From: Terfezia claveryi
Lineage: Eukaryota > Ascomycota > Pezizomycetes > Pezizales > Pezizaceae
Reading direction: 5' to 3'
Assembly (NCBI GenBank): GCA_015179025.1
Contig: WHUX01000026.1
Span: forward strand, 1-64,000
Length of the DNA stretch: 64,000 nucleotides
In this document: piece after piece, positions 11,343-23,146 of the stretch
How the letters are laid out: each line of letters opens with the position of its first letter
Position numbering within the stretch: the stretch's first letter is position 1
Notes under the pieces: model-generated
The model's database searches: none
Seen by the model: the letters and a program-made list of their open reading frames with translations, nothing else
What the model was told of the DNA's origin: nothing
Position numbers and translations under genes: made by a program

Positions 11343-11590
11343 CATCAGGAAAAAAAATAGTTTGTCTCCAGTGTCTCTAGAGACAGTAATGCCACTGGAG
11401 ACAAGGTGTGTCTCCCCGATTGGCAAAATGTCTCCCAGTGTCTCCTGGAGATACCGGGAGACACTGGGAGACACATAGGAGACACTCGGAAGACACCTAA
11501 GAGACATAAAAGACACAAAAGACACAGGAGACAACCCTGGCTCCTGGAGACACCACTTGGCGTCCCGATGCCACTTTTTTCTTGCTGATG
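11343..11590 (+). mobile_element. MITE2 (intact, 248 bp)
   Basis: It begins CATCAGGAAAAAAAATAG and ends TTTTTTCTTGCTGATG. It sits inside the integrase region of element A. The empty site is visible in B at about 27465: AATTC before the MITE and TCTCTT after it correspond to AATTCCCTT there. Allowing one C-to-T change, this gives a 2-bp TSD, TC. The interior is made of TGTCTCC/GGAGACA words arranged as a foldback. It has no coding capacity. Confidence 0.9.
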
Positions 11591-12577
11591 TCTCTTAAGT
11601 TGAAAGTGGCTTTCCAAAGTCATGATGCTAAAGTTGCAGGTCATTTCGGACATGACAAAACCCTCGAGCTAATGAAACGAAATTACTACTGGCCTAACAT
11701 GGAAGACTGAGTACAAAACTACGTTCGCACATGCGATGCTTGCCAAAGAAACAAGACTGCAAGACACAAGAAATATGGCAAGCTCGTACCTCTTCCAATT
11801 CCCTATAGGCCGTAGGAACACATTTCAATGGATTGCCTCACTGATTTACCGCCAGTCAAAGGGTATAATCAGATCTGGGTTATTGTTGATAGGTTTACTA
11901 AGATGTTACATTTCATTCCTTTAAAGAACCGGAAGGCAAAAGAGTTGGCTGGGATATTTGTCAAGGAGGTTTGGAGGCTGCATGGATTACCAAAGAGGGT
12001 TGTTTCGGATCGGGATTCGGTGTTTACAAGTTCGTTTTGGATGGAGGTAATGCGGTTATTAGGAGTTGAATTGGATAAGTCCTCGGCATATCACCCCCAG
12101 ACCGATGGTCAAACTGAACGAGTCAACCAGACCCTTGAGCATTATCTACGGACGTATTGCTGTTGGGATCAGGATGACTGGGTCGAGTTATTACCATTTG
12201 CCGAGTTCTATTATAATAACACTGTCCATTCTAGTACCAAACTTACACCATTCTTTGCCGCATAGGCTCAACACCCAGAAAATAATTTCCAGAACCCAAC
12301 CGAAGCCTCAACTGAATCAAACAACCCTGATGCAGTCAAGATAGTCGAAACCTTGGACGCAATGAGGGAGGCTATGAGGGAAAACATGAAGGCAGCGCAG
12401 GACCAGATATCCAAATACTACAATCTCAAGGTAGCAGAGAAGGAACCGACATTCAAAGTGGGAGATTGGGTTAGGGTCAATGCAAAGAACATCAAAACAA
12501 GGCGTCCGACCAAGAAGCTTAACTACAAGTTACGAGGAAAGTTTAGAATTAAACGGCTTATTGGCACTTATGCCTAT
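11591..12577 (+). pseudogene. pol: Pol of element A, part 2 (integrase core)
   Basis: This continues the integrase after MITE2. The zinc-binding HHCC region (GHFGHDKTLELMK then CDACQRNK) lies at about 11635-11760. The catalytic core follows with the first Asp in a region matching MDFITDLP of sister copies, the second in VSDRDSVFTSS (about 12000), and Glu in QTDGQTERVNQ (about 12105). A stop at about 11708 (TGG to TGA), a frame change near 11815 and a TAG at 12263-12265 break it. At CCTAT (12573-12577) element B interrupts the frame, which resumes at 30483. Confidence 0.88.
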
Positions 12578-14039
12578 TGTCACGGGGTGACATCCAGCCC
12601 TACCAAAGGTACTTGGGCCCTTATAGAACGACCCTAGAATCTATATGAACTCTAGGTACACTCTTAGCAGTGTGGTGCAAACGTTTCTAATACTTATCTA
12701 TAAGAGTTAAGTATATGAAACGGGTATGAACCTCGGAATAGTTTATCATCATCCTAGATGGTTAAGACCCTTATTGAACGTCCATAGACCCTTGAGGGAG
12801 CTACGGTTTAAGTTTCATAAGAATCCGATTAACGGTTCAATAGTTATACTCAGATTAATATACTGACTATATGCATATATATGCTAGCTATATTAGCTGT
12901 TACCCTGAAGTCTTGGCGTTACCCTGAATATTGAATTATTACCCTGAACAGCAGGAAAATAATTCGGTAAAAATAACTAAAAAAATGAAGGACCGAGGGC
13001 GCACTTTAGACCAAAGTGCGTGCGGTGACACTATAAGGGAGTGCGCCCAGGACAGAGGCCAAAGGTAGGGCCAAAACATAAAGTTCTCCGAATTTAATGT
13101 TTCAAGGTTCTATCTAGGCCTACTCTTCGTCCTGATTCCATTTCTGTAATCCCTTTTATGATCGGAGTTAAACTCATGGAGATATAAGACTTTTAATATA
13201 GTCATATAGGTCCACGAGGAGGTTTACTTATTATTGGTAATAACTCCATGAATAATTTGCGTATCGTGATAAACTAAGATTCTATAATCTTCTATGCGTT
13301 GATACCTTTCCAATGGTAATCTACTTGTGACCCACGGTTCTCTATTCATAGAGTTATGTGCAGTTGAAAATTATTTTCAATAGACACTAGACACTATTAA
13401 GTGAATACTGCCGGAAACATAATTAGATGCGTTCGGATATTGTCGGATGGTAATTCGATAGTATCGGAGATTGGTAACATATCTGGAATTGAATTTAGTT
13501 GTCTCGGATAAGGATTCTTTAATGGGATAAGCGAGCTATAAGCGAAGTACGTATAACATGCAGACATGGGAATATTCTCTACGTTCGGGTTAGTAATCTG
13601 TGACAACGAGTGCAGATAGCAACTGTATTAACAAAGGTGTGGATGGCATAACACTTAGGAAGAAATTCCAAGGTGACAGGTAGGCCCGCGTTTTATAAAA
13701 TATTTTTATTATAAGAATCTCTACGAACACCGCGGGATATAAATAGTGCAAGTAGTTCCAATTGAATTTATTCTACCACCAGTGAGTATTCGAAAGCAAG
13801 AGCACCTCGAGTATATGAAGCCTACAAATTTCTAAGTCTTGTGTTAACTTTACGTTCAAGCGACATAGGATTTATTTTGTATTGCGAAATAAGATCCATC
13901 GTGAGGAACTATTGTTGGATTGAACTTTACTGCTATAGGATTGATATTCTGTGTTGCGGAATAGATATCGTTGCGGCAGGAAATTACGGCCATCCTAATA
14001 GTTGTAAAAGCGCTATCAGTCAATAGGGCCCCCGTGACA
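12578..14039 (+). repeat. 5' LTR of element B
   Basis: This 1462-bp LTR starts TGTCACGGGGTGACATCC and ends GGGCCCCCGTGACA. It contains three TTACCCTGAA words near 12899-12945, a CGCACTTT/AAAGTGCG hairpin near 13000-13020, and a TATA box at 13738-13746. It differs from the 3' LTR (29027-30482) by scattered substitutions and small indels, so the insertion is not very recent. Confidence 0.95.
13738..13746 (+). promoter_or_regulatory. TATA box in element B 5' LTR
   Basis: The motif TATAAATAG lies about 1.16 kb into the LTR. It is kept in D (37522-37530) and E (54831-54839, minus strand) and is deleted from A's 5' LTR. Transcription would start roughly 30 bp downstream, giving a U3 of about 1.2 kb and a short R-U5. 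The start itself is inferred. Confidence 0.6.
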
Positions 14040-14087
14040 TTACTTTGTAGCCAGTGATTCTCGCTACATTTGCTATATACTCTAATT

Positions 14088-16181
14088 ATATCTAGTTCAC
14101 AAACACCAAGAGGGCCTCGCTAGCCCTACCAACCCCTTACATTCCCAGATGTCACACCTCGTGCCATCACCCAAAGACCACATAATCTTCCACAGTCAGA
14201 TACGGATACAGAAGATGACCTCATTGATATCCCAATGGAGGATATTCTATCCCTCGGGATAGAATCCTCAAGACACCCCATATACTCTCCAGATGAATTA
14301 ACCACATTCCCACCCGGTTTATTAGATCGATTTGGACAACCTTCTCGAAGGCCTCCTCATCGAACAGCCAGTAATACATCATCACGACGTCCCACCCAGC
14401 CACCACCACGTCCCACACGACCGTCTCGACCAAGTTTAAGCCAAGAAGAATACGACCAATTATTGGCTCGAATTGTTAGAGATAGATCTATCGAATTTGA
14501 CCGGCAATGAGCAGAGATTGGCGACCTTACAAGAGGTCTAAATGCTCAAGCAAGCCTTCTAAAAGAAGCCCAGGACGCATATAGGGTTATTTTCGAAGGA
14601 GCAATGGCTACATACGAAGACCTAAAGATATTATGACAGCAGGTCACCGAGGAAGTAGCAGCATTAAAAGGTCAAACAGAGGGACAAGAGGATGCAGTTA
14701 AACATTTAACTGTATCTATTAGTGAGGCCTTAGAAAAACAATGGGAGGAACTAAACAAGAAGTTTAAGCAGGACACTGAAGCAATAGTTGATGCGGCTAA
14801 TGTAGAGTTTGACAGTATAAAAGCAGATGTTGTCAAACTCCATGAATGGATACAGAAGGCGATCAAGCAAGAGCAAGATGATCGCATTCGCAGTTGTGAG
14901 ACTAATAAAGAATCCGTAGAAGAACTCTCTCGTCGGATCCAGACTCACAAAAGGAAGCTCAAAGACCTACAAGAGCAACCACTAAGTCAACAACGTCCAC
15001 CGAAACGCACCCGATCAATTGATGATGATATAGAAGATTTCATCATACGTGGTACTCGGACTGGTCCAGTACCACCTCCTCCACCTCCACCATCACCTCC
15101 TCCACAAAAGAAAACTCGAGTTCTTTCTGAGAAGAAAGAACCTCGAAACCTTCCCCTACCTCCGAAGTTCGATGGAACTTCGAGCAAGCTGAAGGAGTTC
15201 CTAATGAAGGTAGATCACACCTTTGAATGCATGCCGCTGACATATTCTACTCATAGCGAAAAAATCCTGTTCGTAGCGGATCTACTTACAGGAGGTGCAA
15301 GCACTTGGTATTACGCAAACCAACACAAGCGTACACCAGACTCCAACTCTGGATGGGTTGAATGGGATACGTTTAATGTCTTTAAACATGAATTCATAAA
15401 TGCACACCAAAACCAGCATGAGAAGTGGGATGCTAAGGTCTCCCTTCAGAAGGAGTTCCAGAAAAAAGGTGAGTTGATGAAAGATTTCATCGCTCGTGTC
15501 AGGGTTCATCAGTTGGTAGCGGAACTACTACGGGAACACCTCTGGGAGCACCTGATTAGTGCAATTCAGCCTGAGACTCGGGCCCATATGGTCCGAGTCA
15601 GTACTGACAAAGACATTTTAGATAAGGTACCTGCTAGTACAGAAATGTGCTTCCAGGCTATCGCAAATGCCGGCTCTCAGGTTGAGTATGAGAAGGTTAG
15701 GGAGGCACATTCACAGAGCCAGTTCCGTCAAAAAGAACAGGCTGCTGGTGCGAAAAAGGAGGTACCCAACACTCCCAAAACTGCCGAAAAGAAGTCTGAA
15801 AACCTCAAAGACCGAATTACTAAGCCAAAGCAAAAGGCAAAAACCAAGCCTGATGCTAAGGCTAAATCCAAATCCGATACCCCTTCCAAGAAAGCCAAAG
15901 AGCCTGGCCAAGATTGCGTTACATATGCTATGAGACAGGCTCGGAAGAAGGACGGACAGTGCATTAAGTGTGGGGACAAAACTCATATGATGGGTGACTG
16001 TACAATCGGTTGGAAGGTTACGGATGAAACAAAGGCAAAGGGAAAGGGTAAAGGAAAGGAGAAAGCTAAGAAAGTGGCGACAGTGTCTGCAGGAGCGGCT
16101 GTGGTAGCGCCACTTGAGGTTCAGTTTAGGCACATTGTTAGTGAGGATGAGTTAGATTATGGGGAAAATTCGGACTGTTAG
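14088..16181 (+). pseudogene. gag: Gag of element B
   Basis: One frame runs from the ancestral start (ATG changed to ATA, 14088-14090) to TAG at 16179-16181. Stops at 14508-14510 (CGA to TGA) and about 14634 (CGA to TGA) interrupt the coiled-coil part. From 15204 to the terminal TAG it is open: Gag core, Lys-rich tract, and the knuckle CIKCGDKTHMMGDC (about 15961-16002), then the acidic tail SEDELDYGENSDC. It forms the nucleocapsid of the particle. Pol begins in the same frame right after the TAG. Confidence 0.92.
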
Positions 16182-17168
16182 GGATGCGGGCTATCTAGTA
16201 CGTCGGGTCGAATAGTCTCGCAGGATTGGTTTTCTATTTGTGTTATAAGGAATGGCATCTCTGTTGGCAGTTGGAAGAAGGAACATGAAGGGGAACCAAT
16301 GGATATTGACCCTGTTTTGATTAGTTCTATTTCTCGCAATTTGTCTTCTTCTGCTACTTCTTCTCTTTCTTTATCAAATAAAAACGCAAAAAAAGGGACA
16401 AAAAGAAAAGCTGATGATAAGGTGGCTCCTCATATTGGCGCACTCGAAAAAAGACCACGAAAGGTGGCGGTGCCGGATATTTCATTGGATGGAATTAAGG
16501 ATCTCTCTTTGGCAGGAAAATCGGGTGCAAAGGTATTGAAGTGTGAAGGACTGAAATTTCTTATCTCTGTTAAGTTATCTTGAATGTACGGAGGAAATAA
16601 ACGCGAAATTTCTAATAATGCTTTGGTTGATACTGGCGCAGAAGCTACGATTTTTGATTCTTCTTTCGTTGAACAGATGATGCTGCCTTGGGTTAAGAGG
16701 GAGAAAAGACTGAGATTAAAGAGCGCCGACGGCTTGATTCTCAAGAGGTCTGGTACAGTGCAGGTTCAGAACCTGCAGATGGAGGTCCCAAATGCAAGAT
16801 CAGGACGAAACAAAACTCTTGACCTGGTAACCGAGGTTGCATGCCTCGAACCAGGTCTTCCACTCATTTTAGGGATGGATTGGATTAAAGCCAATTGTGA
16901 TAAGCTACGGGTCACCACTCCTTATGGACTCGAGCTAAAAAGAGCGTTGGAAATCGAGGAGGTTACTGATTTCGCTGACTTTGACGAAGTACTTGCAGAG
17001 ACACAATATGTCGGATTAATTGAAATAGGGGAATGGGATTATTAGAAGTTCGCTAATGGAGACGTTCGCAAGGTTATGAAAATAACAGCGACTAAATATA
17101 TCCATGAACTTGCTGATCGATTGCCAACATAGTACAGGGATTTTGTAAAAATCTTTGGAAAGGAGTTG
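16182..17168 (+). pseudogene. pol: Pol of element B, part 1 (linker and protease)
   Basis: The frame continues from Gag with no shift: a Ser/Lys-rich linker, then the aspartic protease with LVDTGAEATIFDSS near 16624 and a LILGMDWI motif near 16863. Stops at 16581-16583 (TGG to TGA), 17043-17045 (CAG to TAG) and about 17130 (CAG to TAG) are all transitions. It is cut after GGAGTTG by element C and resumes in frame at 25848. Confidence 0.9.
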
Positions 17169-17906
17169 TGTAAGGAATACTTGTTTTTCTCCTTACTATA
17201 AGTCTTGTTTGAACGTTGGAATCTCTTTGGCTATTTTTAGGATTTTCTTTAGCTAATATTTAGGACGCATTTTACTTGTTTAGGTATTTCCCTTAGTTGG
17301 ATTAGTATATGGATTACTCATGTATTAGTGTTGTCTTTCTTTAGCACGTTATCTCTTTCCTTTATCACTGACTTATTCCTGACATGTTTTATGTAGTCAG
17401 CAAGCTAACCACTTTCTCCTGTTCCAGTTGCCTATCTTGTTCGGCAACTGATGTCATGTCTTATTCTCTATTCTATTGTCAGCCTCGTTTCTATTACTTT
17501 CTCTGATGTCATCTATGATACAGAACGTATCTAGAATGAGCCATCTTGTATCCATTATGATCAGGTATCATAATGAGTCTTGATGATTGTCCTTACATGA
17601 GTTCGTTTAAACTCATAGCCTCAGAAATCTAGTGTCTATTAAAGACCTTATTTCCGCGGCCTCTAGATAGGACAGGATCTCTTTCAGTACCATCTAGTCG
17701 AGCAACATCAGAATATATAAGCTACACCGGTAATATTCTTTCTCCAGATCTCCGTGACTCTCCCGAACACCCCCCGAATACACCAACAGCCAGCCACTCT
17801 TTGGGACTCCTGTATAGGACCTAGACGGTGTGCTTAGCTGCCCAACCACGTTGGTAGAGCCGTGTTCATCTCAGGAACACCTCTACTAACTTGGCCCACA
17901 CTTATA
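17169..17906 (+). repeat. 5' LTR of element C
   Basis: It is 738 bp. The end is TTATA where the 3' LTR has TTACA, a C-to-T change in the terminal CA. A TATATAAG box lies at 17714-17721. It is the empty site for MITE3: CCAGTTGCCTATC is uninterrupted at about 17426. Sequence is otherwise nearly the same as 24855-25842. Confidence 0.92.
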
Positions 17907-18206
17907 TTTTTTTTACCTGCAAACCAGCTTTAAAAATTTCTCCTCCTCTTTTGCTAGGGCTTGATCACCCCTAGTTCCTCTTGAACCTTGTCTAAACACT
18001 CTAGACAATTCTTTAGCTACTCCAGCTACTCCAGAACCCGAGCTCAACAAGGCCTGTGAATCAGTCAGTCACTGTTCTCCCTTGTCATTCTAGAAAAACG
18101 CCATCATATTCCTGTCAGCACTAGTTATTCAGTACTAGCCTCTTTAGCAACCACACGGTCTCAGAATCTCAGTAAAAGCCTTGCAAACGAAATTAAGCAA
18201 GCCCCA

Positions 18207-20050
18207 ATGGCGTCAGAACAACACTCAGTTCTTGAACCTCTAGCAGACTTTCAGGCCATGACTCTGAATTTAGTCCTCTCAAACAGAATCCTAGTTCTAG
18301 AACCACATCTAGACAATCATCTAAGGCAGATGAGGAAGAAGAACTCGAACAGGATGATGATGAGTTAGAAGAGTATCAAACGGGAGAAGAAACTCCTAAA
18401 CCATCAAGTCAAGGAAAACGTCCAGCAGTAGTTATTCAGCAACCTACTCCAATCAAGCCTCAGCAATCCTTTCAGCCTGAACCCAAAGATCAAAATGAAT
18501 TATTCAATATGATTACGAACATGTCTGCGTTCTATTACCAGCATAAACCAAGAGCTAAAACATTTAGTAATGATTATGAAGGATTTATTCAATTAATCAA
18601 AGCTACTTCAGAATTAGCTCAGGAATTCAAGCAACAAAATGTTCCAGGACAATTTCTGATCACGCCAGAAAAACCAGCAAGACGTGGATCAGATCATTTA
18701 GGAATTCCAACAGCACCACAGAAAACTAAGGAAACTCACCCGAGCTTCCTATCTCATGCAAAAAAGGAATTCCATGAAACCTTTTTACCTAAAATCCCTT
18801 AGATATTTTTCGTGGATCTAGTTCCTCCTCTCAATACCTGAAACCACGTTCTCCAGTCTTTCCTCCTCCAAGAAGCCCTTCAGCCCCTCCTGGATCTCGC
18901 ATAAACACTAGTACCAAAACTCAGACAACCTCATTTCAGAACCCTGCTAGTACTACTACATCTAATACTATGCCACCACCTCAGCAACCTCAACACTTCC
19001 TCCACCTACTCTTAAGCCTCCAAAACACCTAGCAAAACTCTAGCTAAGGTTAGATTGTCAGCTCCTCCTAGATCTGGTAACCCTGATGATTCAGATGGAT
19101 CAGACTCTGAATCATCTGAAGGAAATAACAATCGAATTCCTATTGGACGCATTAGAAGATCTCAAAGCGTGGATACTACATCAAGTTCAGTCTTTGGAAG
19201 CAGCAAACTTAAAGCTCCTAAACTCAAGATGAATAATGGAGCTGGAAAATAGAAAGAAGCAGCTACCTTTGAAACTGGGTAGATGATGCTAAGGATCTTT
19301 TAGATGTGGGAGACCTCGATCCAGACTCTAGAGAAGCTATGATTTGGCTCGGTTGGCACTTAGAAGGAGACGCAAAAGTTCTACACAGTACCTACCGAAA
19401 AGACGATAAAACTAAGAACAACACAGTGGCTCAATTCCTTGTAGAATTTCGGAAATTCTGCATTCCCTTTACCAGCAAGATCAGCTTTGGAACGAATTCC
19501 AAGCTATCAGACAGACGCAGAATGGACGCACTAAACCTATCCAACAAGTTGCAAATAAGATTAAGCAGATGCAACTCCTTCTTACTAAGATAACGGATTG
19601 GCAGTGTTACCATCAATTGTTGGAAGCTATGGACTCTTCCTTACTCCATAAAGTTAGGGCTTATATTAATGAAGATATGGATTGGAACGAGATGATTGAA
19701 CTCTGCAGTAAGCATGATTCAGTTATGCACAACTTCCAAGCCTCAAAAAAAGATCATAAGCCTAAAAATGGTCAGAAAGTGCGTCAACAATCTCAGACAC
19801 ATCAGACAGGCTTTAATCCTGGACCTTCTAAGACTACGTTCAATAAGTCTAAGTCTTTCAGCAAGCCTGCAACCTCACCCTCGACATTAAGAAGCTAACT
19901 CCAGAAGAAAAAGTTGAGCTAGCCAAGAAAGGTGGATGTTTCTATTATAGGAAGTTAGGACATCAAGCTACTAACTGTCCAGCCAAGAAGCAACAAATTC
20001 GAAGTGCCGCAGGCACTATTGAGCACGCAATTACAGAAGTTAATCACCCA
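18207..20050 (+). pseudogene. gag: Gag region of element C
   Basis: An ATG at 18207 (MASEQHSVLEPLADF) is the likely start. The frame changes to an acidic stretch (DEEEELEQDDDELEEY) and then to 18509-18802, 19055-19252, 19306-19593 and 19569-19898, so several indels are present. The Gag core is recognisable from GDLDPDSREAMIWLGW to the KITDWQCYHQLLEAMD segment. A knuckle follows at about 19935-19978, but its second Cys is Tyr (CFYYRKLGHQATNC, TGT to TAT). Sequence before 18207 is leader without genes. Confidence 0.8.
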
Positions 20051-22040
20051 GATAAGATTACTTCTGCAGCTCAATTCATTCAAGACCAAGAACCTCCTGC
20101 TCTACATACAAAAGGAAAATCAGTAACACCTGTCATTGATGCAGCAAAGGAACACCTCCTAGTTACTACGAAGATCAACGACCAACCTGCAAAGACTTTA
20201 GTTGATCAGCAAACTGCAGGTGCCGACCTCATTAGCAGCAAATTCTGTACCTTGCATAATTTCCACCTGCAGGCACTAAAAAAACCGATCACCTTGCAGA
20301 TGACTATGAAAGGATCTAAAGGATCTATTAGCCATTATACTAAGGCAAATTGTGACTGGTTGGGATGGTCAGAGCAACGAATTTTCTATGTGGCTGCACT
20401 CAAAGATTGGGATGTAATCTTAGGGTCTCCATCTCTAAGACATACTAAAGCAGTGATCAACATGGGTAATATGAGTGTTACTATTCAGCCCCCTGGACAT
20501 TCTCGATTTACACTAGCCCCATGGACAGTCACACCAGTAACGAAAAATACTAGAAAAAAGGAGATTAACACTAATCTCCCGATCCCTGCAAAAACCCTTG
20601 TTACTCACTTCCCAGACCCACACACACCTCAGAAAATTAATTCAGCTGCAACAACCCTGCAACCTCATCACAATGTCTTTGATGAGTTCCCTGACGTATT
20701 TCCAGCTACGAAAATACTAGACCTACCTCCACTAAGAGAAGGAATGAACCATACGATCGATTTGAAAGATCCAAATGCAGTATGGAAACCAAGACCAATT
20801 AAGCCTAAAGAAAAATTTCTCCCTCAGCTATTGGAAAAACTCAGAGAAGAAGAGAAGACAGGACGTGTCTACAGGTCTAATGACACATCTGCATGTGCCA
20901 TGTTTGTGATTCCCAAAACGATGACCCTAGCAAAGCAAGATTTCTACATGATTTAGTAGCACGGAATGCTATGACAATTATGAAACCAAGTCTTATCCCA
21001 AGTCAAACGTTGATTAGGAATACAGTGGCACGACACCCCTTCAGGACCAAAGTCGATATCAGCAATGCCTATCATGAGATCCGAGTCATAGAAGCACATG
21101 AACCAAGAACTGCATTTAATACACCATTTGGTGTATTCAGAACACGAGTTATGCAACAGGAGACTGCAACGCGCCGGCTACTTTCCAGAACGCTATGAAC
21201 AACTTGTTTAAAGAAGAATTAGGAATCTCTGTATATGTTTACATTGATGACATCTTTATTTTTAGCAAAACCTATAAGGAACATTTAGAACATGTTCGAA
21301 ATGTTCTAAAGAAACTTAGGAAGCACAAGTTCTATGCTAGCAGAGAGAAATCCCAATTTCTTCCTGACGTTTTACAATGTCTAGGACATGTAATTACTAG
21401 AAGAGGTATATCTCCTATACCTAAGTCAATTACTAAAATCCTAGACTGGCCTACTCCTCAAAATCGAACGCAACTTCAGGCCTATCTAGGCATGGTTAAT
21501 TACTTCAGTAGCGTCATTCCTCATCTTGCAGCACTTGCAGCACCACTAACGGAAATGGCTGGATCTACTGCAACATGGGACTGGACCCCTACTCACACCA
21601 CTTCGTTTAGATTAACGAAAGCAGCCCTATCTGCAGATCCGGCAGTCAAACCAATCAACTATGAATCAACTGATCCAATCTATCTCATTACGGATGCGAG
21701 TTTAATTGGAACTGGTGCATGGTTAGGACAAGGACCCACTTCCTCACTAATTATCCCGGCAGGTTTCCACTCTCGAAAGTTTAATCCAGCACAAGAAAAC
21801 TATTCTACTTTCGATAAGGAACTCCTAGCAATTGTGGACGCACTAGAGCACTTTAGAAGCGAGCTTAGTGGATGTACATTCACTATCCTTACAGATCACA
21901 AACCACTAGTCACTTTCCCTTTCCAACATGACCTAACTGGGAAACAAGCTAGATGGCAGCAAATTATACACCAATTTCAGTGTACAATTCAGCACCTCAA
22001 AGGAGACAAAAACGTGATAGCAGATGCTCTCTCTCGAGTG
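20051..22040 (+). pseudogene. pol: Protease, RT and RNase H of element C
   Basis: A protease-like segment (TLVDQQTAGADLIS, about 20190) lacks the normal D-S/T-G triad. RT begins near 20690; its first half is broken by a frameshift around 20940 and another near 21160. From 21195 a single ORF runs to 23210 and includes VYVYIDDIFIFS (YIDD, about 21232) and RNase H (ITDASLIGTGAWLGQ about 21690, TDHKPLV about 21893, IADALSR about 22018). These would copy RNA to DNA and degrade the template, but the breaks make an active product unlikely. Confidence 0.85.
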
Positions 22041-23146
22041 TTTATAAACCCATCACTTGTCCCTACTCTCTCAGATTTTATTCCACACTCAATCGATACT
22101 CCTCAAGCTCCTCATACCTCTAGATTTCCGCACCCTCCTTCTATTCCTTCAGGCTTTATTCCTACAAACGGAAGGTCGCTACCAGCGGATTCTACGCCTC
22201 CGGTTTACCTACAACCACCTCCTCCAGCTCTCATTATGTCTGCTGCAACTACAAGATCACAAAGCAGAGACAAAACCAAAACCAAATCCGAATCTCCAAG
22301 GCCAGGAAGTGGACCCTTAGTTAATAATGAGAATACCCCTCCTAAGGCAACATCTGCTCCTCCAGCAAACCCTCCAGTTATTCCAGATAACAGTACGGCA
22401 GAAGCTTTGCTCTCTATGGTGGTTAACAACTCCGCCTTTAAGCAAAGAGTTATTACCCTTCCAAAACACAATCCGGCCAGTAAAGACTCCGTCAATGCAG
22501 CTAGATTCAGGGCTAAGCACGCACTTATGCACTGGACTGCATGCAAAGATGGGGGCTGTTACTATCATCGATCAGCTCTCATAAATCAGAATAGGACTCC
22601 TCATAATAACCACTGCTCATATTGTGATGAACGTGGTCATTATACCTATATTTGCAATATATATCAAGCTGATCAGGATTACTTTCAAGCATCAGCCAAA
22701 GCAGCAGAAAACTCGTCAACTACTCAGTACCCTCCTCCAGCTTCACCTTTTCTGTCACCAACTTCACCTCCAGAAATGACTCCAGAAACCTCTCCAAAGT
22801 CTACTGGATGGACTCAACTTGAGAAGGGAAAAGACAAGGCAATTCTCGATCGAGAATTCTCATCAGACGAAGACCTAACTGATCTCGAAGATTCCATTTA
22901 TCGTTCTACTATTCCTGTTACTCCTCTAGCCCCTCGAGATAAATCTCCTTCTGTCTCTTCTTATGCTAGTGATACCATCTCTATTCCTAGCGTTAGCTCT
23001 GAGTTACCTACACACCAGTTTATTGTTCCCTATTATGTTCCCAAAGGACCCTTTAAGATCGAGCATACTCTGGCATTTAATTCCTCCACTGTTCCAGACC
23101 CAGATATGATTCCGGACCCTTATACCCTCCTCCCTTTGGTGATGAT
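22041..23146 (+). CDS. Ser/Pro-rich linker with second zinc knuckle in Pol of element C
   Basis: This is the C-terminal half of the ORF 21195-23210. It lies between RNase H and integrase, where Gypsy elements usually have only a short tether. It is Pro/Ser/Thr rich, has a basic TTRSQSRDKTKTKSES patch, a conserved-looking block (AEALLSMVVNNSAFKQRV to HWTACKDGGCYYH), and a full C-x2-C-x4-H-x4-C knuckle at 22614-22655. An acidic region follows (SSDEDLTDLEDS). It stays open for about 1.1 kb in a decaying element. Function is unknown; RNA binding or a captured Gag segment are guesses. Confidence 0.7.
22614..22655 (+). other. second CCHC zinc knuckle, inside Pol
   Basis: The residues CSYCDERGHYTYIC fit C-x2-C-x4-H-x4-C exactly. 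All four metal ligands are intact here, while the normal Gag knuckle of the same element has lost one Cys. Such knuckles bind single-stranded nucleic acid in retroelement nucleocapsids. Confidence 0.75.

Noticed and set aside
12899..12950. Telomere-like repeats (TTACCCTGAA)
   Set aside because: Only three irregularly spaced words, in the same place in every LTR, so they belong to the LTR.
17907..18206. Host gene upstream of element C Gag
   Set aside because: It lies between the 5' LTR and Gag of C and has no coherent frame; it is the element's leader.
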